Shown in pieces: positions 35,627-44,297 of a stretch of 64,000 bases of DNA; positions within the stretch are counted from its first letter, which is position 1, and the number at the start of each line of letters is the position of its first letter. Below the pieces are notes generated by a model. The model did not search any database. It was not told the origin of the DNA and worked only from the letters and a program-made list of their open reading frames with translations. Where the stretch lies: the NCBI RefSeq assembly GCF_000969825.1, contig NZ_KQ033920.1, positions 1,043,672-1,107,671 of the forward strand, written 5' to 3'. Origin of the DNA: Parabacteroides gordonii MS-1 = DSM 23371. GTDB taxonomy: Bacteria > Bacteroidota > Bacteroidia > Bacteroidales > Tannerellaceae. Both the position numbers and the translations under genes were made by a program.

Positions 35627-36886
35627 ATGATACAGCACCTTTTAAAATTGATATGGATACAACGCAGGCAAAATGCCTGGATCGTTGCCGAATTATTCAT
35701 CGTATTCATCCTCTTATGGTATATAATGGATTTTTTCATCACACTGGGATATACTTCTTCCATTGAGAATGCCTACGACATAAAAGACACCTACCAGGTA
35801 CAGCTGGCCACCCTTCCGCAAAGCAGTCCGCAATATGTCCGTTATGAAGAAGAGAGTCAACAGGCTGCCACTGATTTCCAGACTATCCTGGAGCGTATTC
35901 GCCAGCATCCCCAGGTAGAGAGCGTATGCGTCTCCAATATGAGCGCCCCCTATTGTGCCAGCTACCGGAATACCGGGGTTTCAAAAGATACCACAAAGAC
36001 AGTCTCCCGCCATTACCTGGAAGTGACACCCTCCTATTTCGAGGTGTTCCGCATCCATCCGCTGGCAGGAGGAAACCCGTCCCAGCTGGCAGAAGCGCTT
36101 AAGGAGAAAAGCGTTATTATCTCCCGGCTATTTGCACAGGATGAATTTCCCGACGAACAGGCGAAAGGGAAAACAGTTTATTTCCAGGGGAATGATGATG
36201 AATATATAGTAGGCGACGTTTGCGGCCCGCTCAAACGCGACGATTACAGGCCGGAAGAATACGCAGTCTATGAATTACTATCTAACGCCAATATAGCTCA
36301 AATGGACGAAGGCACTTTATCCGGATTTGAAATAAGCATGCGTGTCAAACCCGGATTGAACGAACGGGAATTCATACAGAACTTCCAGCAGGACATGCGG
36401 GAACAGCTGGCTGTCGGCAACTATATGTTATATAAGGTAAGGTCTTTCGACGACCTGCGCTATACCTTATACCTTTCGGACGGACGGATGGACGCCATCC
36501 GTTACCGGGTAGCTTTCATGGTATTCCTTATCTTCAACATCTTCCTCGGCATTATCGGTACTTTCTGGTTCCGCAATGAATACCGCAAACCGGAAATCGG
36601 CTTACGGTTGGCAGTCGGTGCTACCCGCAGCCAGATATTACAGATGATGATCGGTGAAGGCTGGCTGTTGCTAAGCCTGGTAGCCATCCCCGCTGTTATC
36701 ATCTGTATCAACCTGGCAAAAATGGAGTTTATCGGAACAAACATCATGGATATTACATTCTTACGAATCTTCTTTGGCCTACTGCTGACCTATTTATTCA
36801 TGGCTTTGGTCATCCTGCTCGGCGCCTGGTATCCCGCCTACCTGTCCTCACGGATTGCTCCGGCTGATACATTGAGAAGCGAATAA
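35627..36886 (+). CDS. FtsX/MacB-type ABC transporter permease
   Basis: A 419-residue permease related to the preceding one. It has an N-terminal span (WIVAELFIVFILLWYIMDFF), a periplasmic region, and C-terminal spans (RVAFMVFLIFNIFLGIIGTFWF and later) with the FtsX coupling motif RKPEIGLRLAVGATRSQILQMMIGEGW. The two gene products probably form a heterodimer. The partner ATPase and any adaptor must be encoded elsewhere, or the pair is an incomplete cassette. A strong bidirectional terminator follows. Confidence 0.9.
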   Translation: MIQHLLKLIWIQRRQNAWIVAELFIVFILLWYIMDFFITLGYTSSIENAYDIKDTYQVQLATLPQSSPQYVRYEEESQQAATDFQTILERIRQHPQVESVCVSNMSAPYCASYRNTGVSKDTTKTVSRHYLEVTPSYFEVFRIHPLAGGNPSQLAEALKEKSVIISRLFAQDEFPDEQAKGKTVYFQGNDDEYIVGDVCGPLKRDDYRPEEYAVYELLSNANIAQMDEGTLSGFEISMRVKPGLNEREFIQNFQQDMREQLAVGNYMLYKVRSFDDLRYTLYLSDGRMDAIRYRVAFMVFLIFNIFLGIIGTFWFRNEYRKPEIGLRLAVGATRSQILQMMIGEGWLLLSLVAIPAVIICINLAKMEFIGTNIMDITFLRIFFGLLLTYLFMALVILLGAWYPAYLSSRIAPADTLRSE

Positions 36887-36910
36887 CCCTATAATGAACT
36901 ATATATAAGT

Positions 36911-36950
36911 GAAAAGCCCCTCGAAGTTGTTTGACTTCGAGGGGCTTTTC
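36911..36950. terminator. Bidirectional terminator, perfect 17-bp stem
   Basis: GAAAAGCCCCTCGAAGT pairs exactly with ACTTCGAGGGGCTTTTC around a 6-nt loop, between the convergent permease and ThuA genes. Confidence 0.92.
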
Positions 36951-36979
36951 CGTAAAAGAAACAACTTTATATTATTGAT

Positions 36980-37897
36980 TTATTTCTGTTCCTTATAATC
37001 CTTCCGGTAAGAGCATTGGCTCTCGGTCGGGAAATCTTTCGGGACTTTCTGGGTGACTTTTCCGGTAGCAGCCCATTCGGCACCACGCAGTAATAAGACC
37101 TGAAAACCTGTACATTGCATGGCTGTATTATTCTCGGCTGTTTCACCGGCATGTCCCAGCATCGTGTGGAAAATACGGGCATTACCGTAATCCACTGTAA
37201 AGATCAGCGGTTCTTCACGACCTGAGCCGCCTGTTTCCTTCTCCGAATAAGCGGTATAAAGGAGAGCACCGATATTACCCGGCCCGCGCATACGGTCGTA
37301 CAATTCATCCTTGGTGTGGCGCCATTTCAAAGGTAATCCTTTTACGATCGGGTGTACCTTATCGCGTCCGTTCAGAACATACTCATGCTGACTGCCATGC
37401 GAACCTCCGGGGCCTGCAGAACTATCCTTGACCAGTTTACCGTCCTGCCAGTATACATACGGGCCTGCGTTCTCATTACGGTTTTCCCAACCACCCAAAG
37501 CACAGATCTTATTAAATTCCGGCCACTGGGAGAAAGCGTTGTCGGCTGCGTGGTAGACCACTACTCCACCGCCACCCTGCACATAATCGAGGAAGCGTTT
37601 GTTTGTTTCTTCGGGCCAGGAGTCGCCATTATAATCGAGTACCACCAATTCGTAAGGGGTAAAATCGAGCACAAAGCCCGACATATCTTTCCCCTGGGAA
37701 GGTGAAACCGCAAAATCGACAGAGAAACGACCGGAGTTTTCGAGTATTTGCTTCAGTACCACATGGCTAACCTGCCAGTTATGGTTATTCTGCCCTGTTA
37801 TCAATAAAGTCCTGATGGGTTTCCTGGCCGATACCGAACACACACACAACATGGAAACCAACACAACAAATAGTTTTCCTAAAAATAAATGTCTCAT
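36980..37897 (-). CDS. Secreted ThuA domain protein
   Basis: A 305-residue exported protein. The N-terminal segment FLGKLFVVLVSMLCVCSVSA is a signal peptide. The ThuA (class I glutamine-amidotransferase-like) fold follows: IRTLLITGQNNHNWQVSHVVLKQIL, YELVVLDYNGDSWPEE, GGGVVVYHAADNAFSQW and FHTMLGHAGET. ThuA proteins are linked to trehalose or other carbohydrate utilisation, but their enzymatic activity is mostly undetermined. It is a single-gene unit, with a promoter whose -33 TTG lies in the TTGACAATT repeat block upstream. Confidence 0.9.
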   Translation of the reverse strand: MRHLFLGKLFVVLVSMLCVCSVSARKPIRTLLITGQNNHNWQVSHVVLKQILENSGRFSVDFAVSPSQGKDMSGFVLDFTPYELVVLDYNGDSWPEETNKRFLDYVQGGGGVVVYHAADNAFSQWPEFNKICALGGWENRNENAGPYVYWQDGKLVKDSSAGPGGSHGSQHEYVLNGRDKVHPIVKGLPLKWRHTKDELYDRMRGPGNIGALLYTAYSEKETGGSGREEPLIFTVDYGNARIFHTMLGHAGETAENNTAMQCTGFQVLLLRGAEWAATGKVTQKVPKDFPTESQCSYRKDYKEQK

Positions 37898-37928
37898 GGT
37901 ATTAATATGGTTTAAAGATTTGTACCGG

Positions 37929-37958
37929 CAAACTTACGGAAAAATTGACAGTTGACAA
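37929..37958 (-). promoter_or_regulatory. Promoter for the ThuA gene
   Basis: The minus strand has TTG at 37958-37956 and TAAGTTTG at 37936-37929 with a 19-nt spacer. The predicted leader is about 25 nt. Confidence 0.5.
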
Positions 37959-37974
37959 TTCACAATTGACAATT
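37945..37974. repeat. Short direct repeats of TTGACAATT
   Basis: TTGACA at 37945, then TTGACAATT at 37952-37960 and 37966-37974 (14-nt period), with CACAATTG between. They fill the gap between divergent ThuA and ClC genes and overlap the ThuA -33 region. Confidence 0.6.
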
Positions 37975-37976
37975 AT

Positions 37977-39572
37977 TTGAGGGAAGAGCAGAACCAAAGC
38001 TACGCCAGGCTTGTTTTTATCGAGCTTATGAAGGTAAACTGGAGGATATTAAAGCTGAAACTGGTGGATGCCAGACTCTATTTCGTGAGTCTCATCGTGG
38101 GGCTGCTTACCGGTCTGGTGGCAGTGCCGTATCATTTCCTGTTGCAGTTATTCTATAATTACCGGAAAGATTTCTTCGAGTCGTCCCCTCCCTGGTATCT
38201 CCATGTAGTCGCTTTCTTCACGCTTTGGGCAGTACTTATATTTGTCTCGCGACTGGTAAAACGCTGGCCGTTCATTGGTGGCGGTGGTATCTCGCAAACA
38301 CGCGGGGCTATCAACGGCAGGATCGTATATAAACACTCACTCCGGCAATTGCTGGCAAAGTTTGTCGGCGGAGTATTGACACTGAGTAGCGGCCTTTCGA
38401 TGGGACGGGAAGGGCCATCCGTACAAATGGGTTCCTACATAGGCGACCTGGTCAGCAAATGGGGTCATATCCTGAGCGGCGAACGCAAACAACTGTTGGC
38501 AGCGGGTGCCGGTGCAGGACTGGCGGCTGCTTTTGCCGCCCCGCTGGCTGCCACGACACTGGTGATCGAGTCGATCGAACGTTTTGATGCTCCCAAGACG
38601 GCTATTACCACGATACTGGCCGGAGTAGTAGCCGGTGCGATTGCCAATATGATCTTTCCGATCAATCCTTACCATGAGATACAGGCGGTAGCTCCAGACC
38701 TGACCTTCTCTTTACAGATCAAATTGTTCCTGTTGTTTGCCGTTGTCGTCTCCATCTTCGGAAAGTTTTATTCGCTACTGATGCTATACGTTAAAAGGAT
38801 CTATCCTGCCATAAAGCAGCCGGAATATATCAAACTACTGGGGTTGTTGGTCATGGCCTACATTATTTCACTGACATTGACCGACCTGACCGGCGGCGGA
38901 GAACAATTTCTTATGGAGCAGGCGCTGGGAGGTACGCAAAGCATCCTGTGGATTACCGGAATGATGCTCTTACATGTGGTATTCACCGTTTATTCCTTCT
39001 CTTCGGGATTACCCGGTGGGAGTTTCATTCCGACACTCGTTACGGGTGGGTTGTTGGGAAAGATATGCGCACTCCTGTTAGTGCAGCATGGGGTCATCGC
39101 TCCCGAAAATATCAGTTATGTGATGCTGATCGGGATGGCTGCTTTCCTGGTGGCTGTTGTCCGTACCCCTATCACGGCGATCATCCTGATCACGGAGATT
39201 ACGGGGCATTTTGAAGTGTTCTACCCTTCAATCGTTGTCGGGGGATTGACTTACTACTTCACCGAACTATTGGAGATAAAGCCTTTCAATGTAATGTTTT
39301 ACGAGGAGATGATAAAAAAACCGCTCTTCCAGGAGGAGAAACGGCTGCAGCTCGATGTCGAAGTGATGGCCGGCTCCTACTTCGACGGCAAAGCGATCGA
39401 CACCCTGCATCTACCGAACAACTGCCTGATCATCAACATCCACCGCGACCGTAAAAACTTCCCCCCAACCGGCCAGACGATCCTGCCCGGCGACCAGCTT
39501 ACGCTCGAAATAGATGCACAGGACATCGAGAAGCTGTATGAGCCGCTGGTGAGTATGGCGAATATTTATTGA
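37977..39572 (+). CDS. ClC family chloride channel/transporter with C-terminal TrkA-C (RCK-C) domain
   Basis: A ClC protein of up to 531 residues. The start is uncertain: TTG at 37977, the first possible codon after a stop, or ATG at 38028 (MKVNWRILKLKLVDARLYF), which fits the basic N terminus of ClC proteins better but has no Shine-Dalgarno sequence. The filter region is LSMGREGPSVQMGSYIG with the gating glutamate; TTLVIESIERF at the inner position lacks the second Glu of ClC exchangers. Membrane segments continue to about residue 430. Residues 455-531 form a TrkA-C-like regulatory domain, unlike the CBS pair of the other ClC protein. Confidence 0.92.
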   Translation: MREEQNQSYARLVFIELMKVNWRILKLKLVDARLYFVSLIVGLLTGLVAVPYHFLLQLFYNYRKDFFESSPPWYLHVVAFFTLWAVLIFVSRLVKRWPFIGGGGISQTRGAINGRIVYKHSLRQLLAKFVGGVLTLSSGLSMGREGPSVQMGSYIGDLVSKWGHILSGERKQLLAAGAGAGLAAAFAAPLAATTLVIESIERFDAPKTAITTILAGVVAGAIANMIFPINPYHEIQAVAPDLTFSLQIKLFLLFAVVVSIFGKFYSLLMLYVKRIYPAIKQPEYIKLLGLLVMAYIISLTLTDLTGGGEQFLMEQALGGTQSILWITGMMLLHVVFTVYSFSSGLPGGSFIPTLVTGGLLGKICALLLVQHGVIAPENISYVMLIGMAAFLVAVVRTPITAIILITEITGHFEVFYPSIVVGGLTYYFTELLEIKPFNVMFYEEMIKKPLFQEEKRLQLDVEVMAGSYFDGKAIDTLHLPNNCLIINIHRDRKNFPPTGQTILPGDQLTLEIDAQDIEKLYEPLVSMANIY

Positions 39573-39575
39573 CCT

Positions 39576-41123
39576 TCATATCACTTTCCAATCCGCAATA
39601 TTACGTGTCTTTGTACTGAAATTCACTCCGATCTTAAAAAGTTTACGGGGATCGGAAGCGAAAGGTAAAGCGTAATCCTTTTCTTCAATCTGCTGTAAAG
39701 CAGTATCGGTTGTTCCGTCCAGCTTAAATTCCATGACATAGATAAAACGATCTGTCTGCAGCAGCAGGTCGATACGGCCTTCCGATGTATGGTATTCGGC
39801 TTTCACATAGAAGCCGATCAGTTTGCAGACAATGAACAGGACATTCTGGTAATGAAGCTCCAGATCACGCACCAGCTCGTAAGGAGTATCGGCAAAAAGA
39901 CTTTGCAGGCGGCGAAAGAAAGCATTGTAATCGCCACTCTCCACTTCCTGAACGAATTTTACAATATGGAACGGCACCTCCACCTTGTCGGTATCGGCAT
40001 AAAAAGGGAGCAGAAACTTCATAAAACCTTCTTCTACTTCCCGGTTGGGAAAGCCCAGGCGATAGATGCCGAAACGGCGGTCGTACCCTTTGATCGTGAG
40101 GTAACCGCTTTGATAGATTACAGGGATCGGGTTGGTAGAAGTGGAATCGATACTGTTCAGCACATCCGAGTCTGTCTCTGTATGTGCCATATTATATAGG
40201 TTGTAATGCGAACGTTTCAGCAGGTCTACCAGATAGGTGGGGGTACCGGTTTCAAACCAATAACTACCGAATTTACGTTTGGAAAAGGTGTTAAGCAGGC
40301 TGAAAGGATTATAGATACCGGGACTGTTCTCTACGAAATGATAACCATCGTAACATTCCTTCAACTCGGCACAAGTCTCCTCATAACCCATTTGCCCTGC
40401 GGCAGCAAGCACATGGATATCTTCTTCAAAATAGGCATGCAGTTCTTCTTCATTGATACCACAGAGGGAAATATACGGTTCCCACATCGAGATATCGTTC
40501 AGGTTATTTAAGTCGCTGAACACGCTGACCTGACCGAACTTAGTAACTCCGGTCAGGAAAGCAAATTTGATATAGCCGTCCATGCTTTTCATCACGCCGT
40601 AGAAGGCTTTCAACGTATCACGAAACTCCTTCTGCAGTTCATCATTATCGAGGGCTTGCAACATCGGCTTGTCGTATTCGTCGATCAAGATAACGACAGG
40701 CCGCCCGGTCTGTTGGAAGGCACGGCGAATTACTCCAGTAAAACGGGCTGAGAAAGTATTCTCCCGAGCGTCTGTCCCCCAAGAGTCTTCCCATAAAAAT
40801 AAATGACGATCCAGTATTTGTTCGAGTCTTTCCTGCGAATCGAACTTCTCAGCATTGAGATCCATGTGCAACACAGGATATTGTATCCAGTCTTTCTCCA
40901 GCTTCCCGATCGCTAAGTCTTCAAACAACTCTTTCTTTCCTTGAAAATAAGCCTCAAGCGTGGAGATAAGCAGGCTTTTTCCGAAACGGCGGGGACGGCT
41001 CAGGAAGTAATAACTACCAGTGGTTACCAATCGATAAATCAGCTCTGTTTTATCGACATAGATGAAGCCCTCTTTACGAAGTTTCTCAAAGTTCTGTATG
41101 CCGATAGGATATTTTACTTCCAT
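39576..41123 (-). CDS. AAA-ATPase-like / PD-(D/E)XK nuclease protein
   Basis: A 515-residue protein of the family combining an AAA-ATPase-like domain with a C-terminal PD-(D/E)XK nuclease domain, highly expanded in gut Bacteroidota and of unknown role. The start MEVKYPIGIQNFEKLRKEG at 41123 is the family N terminus; the frame is open further upstream. Walker A is SRPRRFGKSLLISTL, Walker B is VVILIDEYDKPMLQAL. The nuclease-like motif is EGRIDLLLQTDRFIYVMEFK (D and E-x-K) near the C terminus. It is convergent with the ClC gene, 3 nt apart, with its own -7 element. Confidence 0.9.
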   Translation of the reverse strand: MEVKYPIGIQNFEKLRKEGFIYVDKTELIYRLVTTGSYYFLSRPRRFGKSLLISTLEAYFQGKKELFEDLAIGKLEKDWIQYPVLHMDLNAEKFDSQERLEQILDRHLFLWEDSWGTDARENTFSARFTGVIRRAFQQTGRPVVILIDEYDKPMLQALDNDELQKEFRDTLKAFYGVMKSMDGYIKFAFLTGVTKFGQVSVFSDLNNLNDISMWEPYISLCGINEEELHAYFEEDIHVLAAAGQMGYEETCAELKECYDGYHFVENSPGIYNPFSLLNTFSKRKFGSYWFETGTPTYLVDLLKRSHYNLYNMAHTETDSDVLNSIDSTSTNPIPVIYQSGYLTIKGYDRRFGIYRLGFPNREVEEGFMKFLLPFYADTDKVEVPFHIVKFVQEVESGDYNAFFRRLQSLFADTPYELVRDLELHYQNVLFIVCKLIGFYVKAEYHTSEGRIDLLLQTDRFIYVMEFKLDGTTDTALQQIEEKDYALPFASDPRKLFKIGVNFSTKTRNIADWKVI

Positions 41124-41152
41124 AACTCGTTTTAATTTTAGTGATACGCTAG

Positions 41153-41160
41153 CAAAGGTA
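41153..41160 (-). promoter_or_regulatory. -7 element for the AAA/PD-(D/E)XK gene
   Basis: The minus strand reads TACCTTTG about 30 nt upstream of the ATG at 41123, which supports that start. Confidence 0.5.
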
Positions 41161-41185
41161 GAGAAATATTCCATATATATACAAA

Positions 41186-41212
41186 AAAAGGTACCCACGA
41201 TGAGTACCTTTT
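41186..41212 (-). terminator. Terminator of the AspT/YidE-type transporter gene
   Basis: AAAAGGTAC pairs with GTACCTTTT around a 9-nt loop, about 25 nt downstream of the transporter stop. On the minus strand a run of U follows. Confidence 0.75.
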
Positions 41213-41237
41213 AATACATATATAATACGGACTGTCT

Positions 41238-42914
41238 TTACGCAAAGAACAAGATCAGCAACTGTGCCGTAAGCACGCGCAGGAACATGGTCAGCGGATA
41301 AACGGTTGCGTATCCTACGGAAGGGGCATCGTTACCGGCTGTCGCGTTCGAGTAGGCCAAAGCGGGCGGGTCGGTCGTGCTACCTGCAATAAGACCCATC
41401 AGCGTAAAATAGTTCACTTTACAGAAATAACGACCGATGCAACCGATAATCAGCAACGGAACAGTCGTGATGATAAAACCATAGCCGATCCAGGCAAAGC
41501 CACCGTTATTCACGATCGTATCTACAAAACCATCCCCGGCACTGATACCGACACAGGCAAGGAAAAGGGTTATACCGATCTCACGCAACATCAGGTTTGC
41601 GCTCTGAGTCGTATAAGTGACCAACTTATATTTATAACCGAAACGGCTGATCAGGATAGCCACGATCAACGGGCCACCGGCCAATCCCAGTTTCACAGGT
41701 TGCGGAATACCCGGGAAAGTAATAGGTATGCTACCCAGCACGATACCCAGTGCGATACCGATAAAGATCGTGATCAGATTCGGCTCGTTCAGACGCTTCA
41801 TTGAGTTACCCAGTACCTTTTCTACATTTGTAACGGCCGTTTCAGTACCTACCACATTTACACGGTCGCCCACCTGAAGTGTCAGATGCGGGGTAGCAAC
41901 CAAATCTACACCGGCACGATTGATACGGGTTATATTGATACCGTATAACTGACGCAGTTTCAGCTGTCCGAGACGCTTACCGTTCAGTTCCGGCTTCGTA
42001 ACCAGAATACGGCGGTTGATAAACTGGCTTTCCATACGGATCCACTGTTTGCGTTCCATATCGATCACTTCACCAACAAAAGTCTTGATGGTATCGGCAT
42101 CCTGTTCGGTTGTAATTACAAAAACTTTATCGTTCTCATGCAATACGGCATTAGCAGATGCTATTTCAATCTGTTTGTCGCTGTCATGCCAGATACGGGA
42201 AATAACGAAATCGCGGTGTTCCAACAGATAAGACAATTCCCCTACTGTTTTCCCGAATATAGCCGGATTTTTAACCACCAGGGAAATAGGTTTCGCCTCA
42301 TTCGCATGGGAAGAATCTTCGTTATTCAACTGTTCATTTTCTTTGTCGAAATTTACACGGAATGCATAACGGACAAACATGATTGAAAGAATAATACCGA
42401 TCACACCCAACGGGTAAGCGACAGCATATCCCAAGGCTATTGTATTATCCGCTGTTCCATACATGTCGGAATAAGCCTGCTGCGCCGCCCCCAGACCCGG
42501 AGTATTCGTTACGGCTCCCGACAGGATTCCTACCATAGTCGGCATTGGAATACCAGTCGTATAATGCAGAATAATAGCCGTTACCACTCCAAGAAATACT
42601 ATCCCGCAAGCCAGCAAATTAAGCGTTACCCCTCCTTTCTTAAATGAGGAGAAAAAACCCGGCCCTACCTGCATACCCACAGAGTACACAAACAGAATAA
42701 GACCGAACTCTTTAAAAAAGTGAATCACATTGTGGTTGATCGTAAAACCGAAATGTCCGAGAATGATCCCCACAAACAAAACCAGTGTGATGCCTAACGA
42801 GACGCCAAACACCTTAATTTTACCCAATTGAATTCCGGCCGCTATCACAAACGACAGCAACAGGATGGAGTGGCCGATGCCTTCTCCCCATAATAAATCA
42901 TTGATCCAATTCAT
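41238..42914 (-). CDS. Putative transporter of the AspT/YidE duplication family
   Basis: A 558-residue membrane protein made of two membrane halves flanking two TrkA-C domains. The N half has about five spans with [22 protein letters not shown], and the C half repeats it with [23 protein letters not shown]; these are the duplicated AspT signature loops. TrkA-C domains lie at about 205-290 and 290-375. Characterised relatives include aspartate:alanine antiporters; the substrate here is unknown. It is monocistronic, with a well-formed promoter upstream and a terminator downstream. Confidence 0.92.
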   Translation of the reverse strand: MNWINDLLWGEGIGHSILLLSFVIAAGIQLGKIKVFGVSLGITLVLFVGIILGHFGFTINHNVIHFFKEFGLILFVYSVGMQVGPGFFSSFKKGGVTLNLLACGIVFLGVVTAIILHYTTGIPMPTMVGILSGAVTNTPGLGAAQQAYSDMYGTADNTIALGYAVAYPLGVIGIILSIMFVRYAFRVNFDKENEQLNNEDSSHANEAKPISLVVKNPAIFGKTVGELSYLLEHRDFVISRIWHDSDKQIEIASANAVLHENDKVFVITTEQDADTIKTFVGEVIDMERKQWIRMESQFINRRILVTKPELNGKRLGQLKLRQLYGINITRINRAGVDLVATPHLTLQVGDRVNVVGTETAVTNVEKVLGNSMKRLNEPNLITIFIGIALGIVLGSIPITFPGIPQPVKLGLAGGPLIVAILISRFGYKYKLVTYTTQSANLMLREIGITLFLACVGISAGDGFVDTIVNNGGFAWIGYGFIITTVPLLIIGCIGRYFCKVNYFTLMGLIAGSTTDPPALAYSNATAGNDAPSVGYATVYPLTMFLRVLTAQLLILFFA

Positions 42915-42956
42915 ATTCTAATATTAAAAAACCTTGTCACTCTTTAATAAAGTTGG

Positions 42957-42987
42957 CAAAGGTAACTATTTAGTTTGTGTTTAACAA
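42957..42987 (-). promoter_or_regulatory. Promoter for the AspT/YidE-type transporter
   Basis: The minus strand has TTG at 42987-42985 and TACCTTTG at 42964-42957 with a 20-nt spacer. It overlaps the divergent cyclophilin promoter. Confidence 0.6.
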
Positions 42988-43004
42988 CATAAATGCTATC
43001 TTTA
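42974..43004 (+). promoter_or_regulatory. Promoter for the cyclophilin gene
   Basis: TTTG at 42974-42977, a 19-nt spacer and TATCTTTA at 42997-43004 (one mismatch to TAnnTTTG). It overlaps the transporter promoter on the other strand, so the two may interfere. Confidence 0.55.
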
Positions 43005-43026
43005 CCCGACAAATAAAAACTGGAGC

Positions 43027-43836
43027 ATGAATAAGATATATTACCTGATTTTGGTATTGTTAGCCAGCCTGGGAACCGCTCAGGCGCAAAACGCTGGAAA
43101 AACAGTCACTATCCAGACAAACGTCGGAACTATAAAGGCGCAACTATATGATGACGTGCCTAATCATGTCCGCGCATTCGTCAACCGGGCACGGCAAGGT
43201 GAATTTAACGGCACCCTGTTCACCCGCGTTATCAAAGAGTTCATGATACAGGGCGGTGCCCCCGATTCTAAAACAGCGCCTCCCGGTGCCCGTTGCGGTT
43301 TCGGTGATTCGTCTGCCGAGATCATGCCGGAAATGAACGATAAATATTTCCATAAGCGAGGGGCCCTGGCTGCTCCCCGGCAGAATGACGATGTAAACCC
43401 GCAGAAGAAATCGGATATGTCGCAGTTCTTTATCGTACAGGGAAAAGTGTACCGCAACGGCGAGTTGGACACATTGGAATTGATCGCTAACCAGGATATT
43501 CGTAAAAAAGCGCTCGATAAATTTTACCGTCCTGTAGCCGTAGAACTGAAAATGCAGAAACAGACGAACAAACGGGAATACAGCAAACGTATCAAAGCCA
43601 TCAATATAAAGATAGACTCGATGATACAGGCAACGCCCGGCCATCTGCTCTTTACCGACGAACAGCGGAAAGCCTATACAACAATCGGAGGCTGTCATCA
43701 CCTGGATGGTATTTATACGATCTTCGGCGAGGTAACGGAAGGTTTCGATGTATTGGATACGATTGCCAATCAGCCTAAAGACCAGTACGACCGTCCTAAA
43801 AAAGATATAAGAATTATAAGTGTAACCGTAGAATAA
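43027..43836 (+). CDS. Exported cyclophilin-type peptidyl-prolyl isomerase with a charged insertion
   Basis: A 269-residue PPIase with signal peptide MNKIYYLILVLLASLGTAQA. The cyclophilin domain begins TVTIQTNVGTIKAQLYDDVPNHV, followed by FTRVIKEFMIQGGAPD (catalytic Arg region), and SQFFIVQG, and ends with YTIFGEVTEGFDVLDTIA. About 60 residues (GKVYRNGELDTL to LLFTDEQRKAY) are inserted between SQFFIVQG and the HHLDGIYTIFGEV strand, rich in Lys, Arg and Gln. It probably assists folding of exported proteins in the periplasm. It is followed 12 nt later by a small conserved gene. Confidence 0.92.
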   Translation: MNKIYYLILVLLASLGTAQAQNAGKTVTIQTNVGTIKAQLYDDVPNHVRAFVNRARQGEFNGTLFTRVIKEFMIQGGAPDSKTAPPGARCGFGDSSAEIMPEMNDKYFHKRGALAAPRQNDDVNPQKKSDMSQFFIVQGKVYRNGELDTLELIANQDIRKKALDKFYRPVAVELKMQKQTNKREYSKRIKAINIKIDSMIQATPGHLLFTDEQRKAYTTIGGCHHLDGIYTIFGEVTEGFDVLDTIANQPKDQYDRPKKDIRIISVTVE

Positions 43837-43848
43837 CCCCCATCCATT

Positions 43849-44247
43849 ATGCTAAAAAGAGATTTGATCATGGTACAGATAGAAGAACTGGGCAAAATGA
43901 TCGCCCAGGTGATCTTCAACCGTAATAACAATGCAGCCGGGAAAAATCCGGAACTGATACAGACCGTTTACGAGAACTTGAAACTGACTTCAGATTTCCT
44001 GATGACAACGGCTCCCGACGATATCCTCCGTTTCCTCGACAATGAAGAGAAAAGCGGTGTCTTGCGTCTTGAGATCGCCATCAAGACTTTGATTGAAGAT
44101 AGTTATCAGCAACCGAAAAACCAACCAGATATGCTAGTACGGGCTAAAGAGTTGCTGGAATACCTGCAAGCACACGATACCACGTTCTCGTTGGAAAGGG
44201 TTAATCTGATGAATGAGATTGAAAAGCTCCGTTCCTCTTGTCGCTGA
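43849..44247 (+). CDS. Small conserved-type protein of unknown function (possibly DUF6483-like)
   Basis: A 132-residue cytoplasmic, mostly helical protein starting MLKRDLIMVQIEELGKMIAQVIF. The beginning recalls a family of short proteins that I tentatively associate with DUF6483; I am not sure of the name and no function is known to me. Repeated helices with Leu and Glu/Lys suggest a tetratricopeptide-like or helical-bundle fold. Its C-terminal residues SSCR and the stop codon are encoded by the inverted copy of the 44.2-kb repeat. It lies 12 nt after the cyclophilin gene and is probably co-transcribed. Confidence 0.72.
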   Translation: MLKRDLIMVQIEELGKMIAQVIFNRNNNAAGKNPELIQTVYENLKLTSDFLMTTAPDDILRFLDNEEKSGVLRLEIAIKTLIEDSYQQPKNQPDMLVRAKELLEYLQAHDTTFSLERVNLMNEIEKLRSSCR

Positions 44248-44297
44248 CAAGAGGACGTTGAGTCAGCGACAAGAGGACGTCGAGTCAGCGACAAGAG
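44234..44297. repeat. Tandem and inverted 22-bp repeats at a convergent gene junction
   Basis: A 22-bp unit beginning GACAAGAGGACGT and ending GAGTCAGC occurs at 44246-44267 and 44268-44289 (one base difference), followed by a partial GACAAGAG. Just upstream, CCTCTTGTCGCTGAC (44234-44248) is the reverse complement of GTCAGCGACAAGAGG (44262-44276). The block contains the stop codons of both convergent genes and can fold into a stable hairpin (CCTCTTGTC/GACAAGAGG, 3-nt loop). It may also serve as a terminator, although there is no U tract. Confidence 0.85.
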
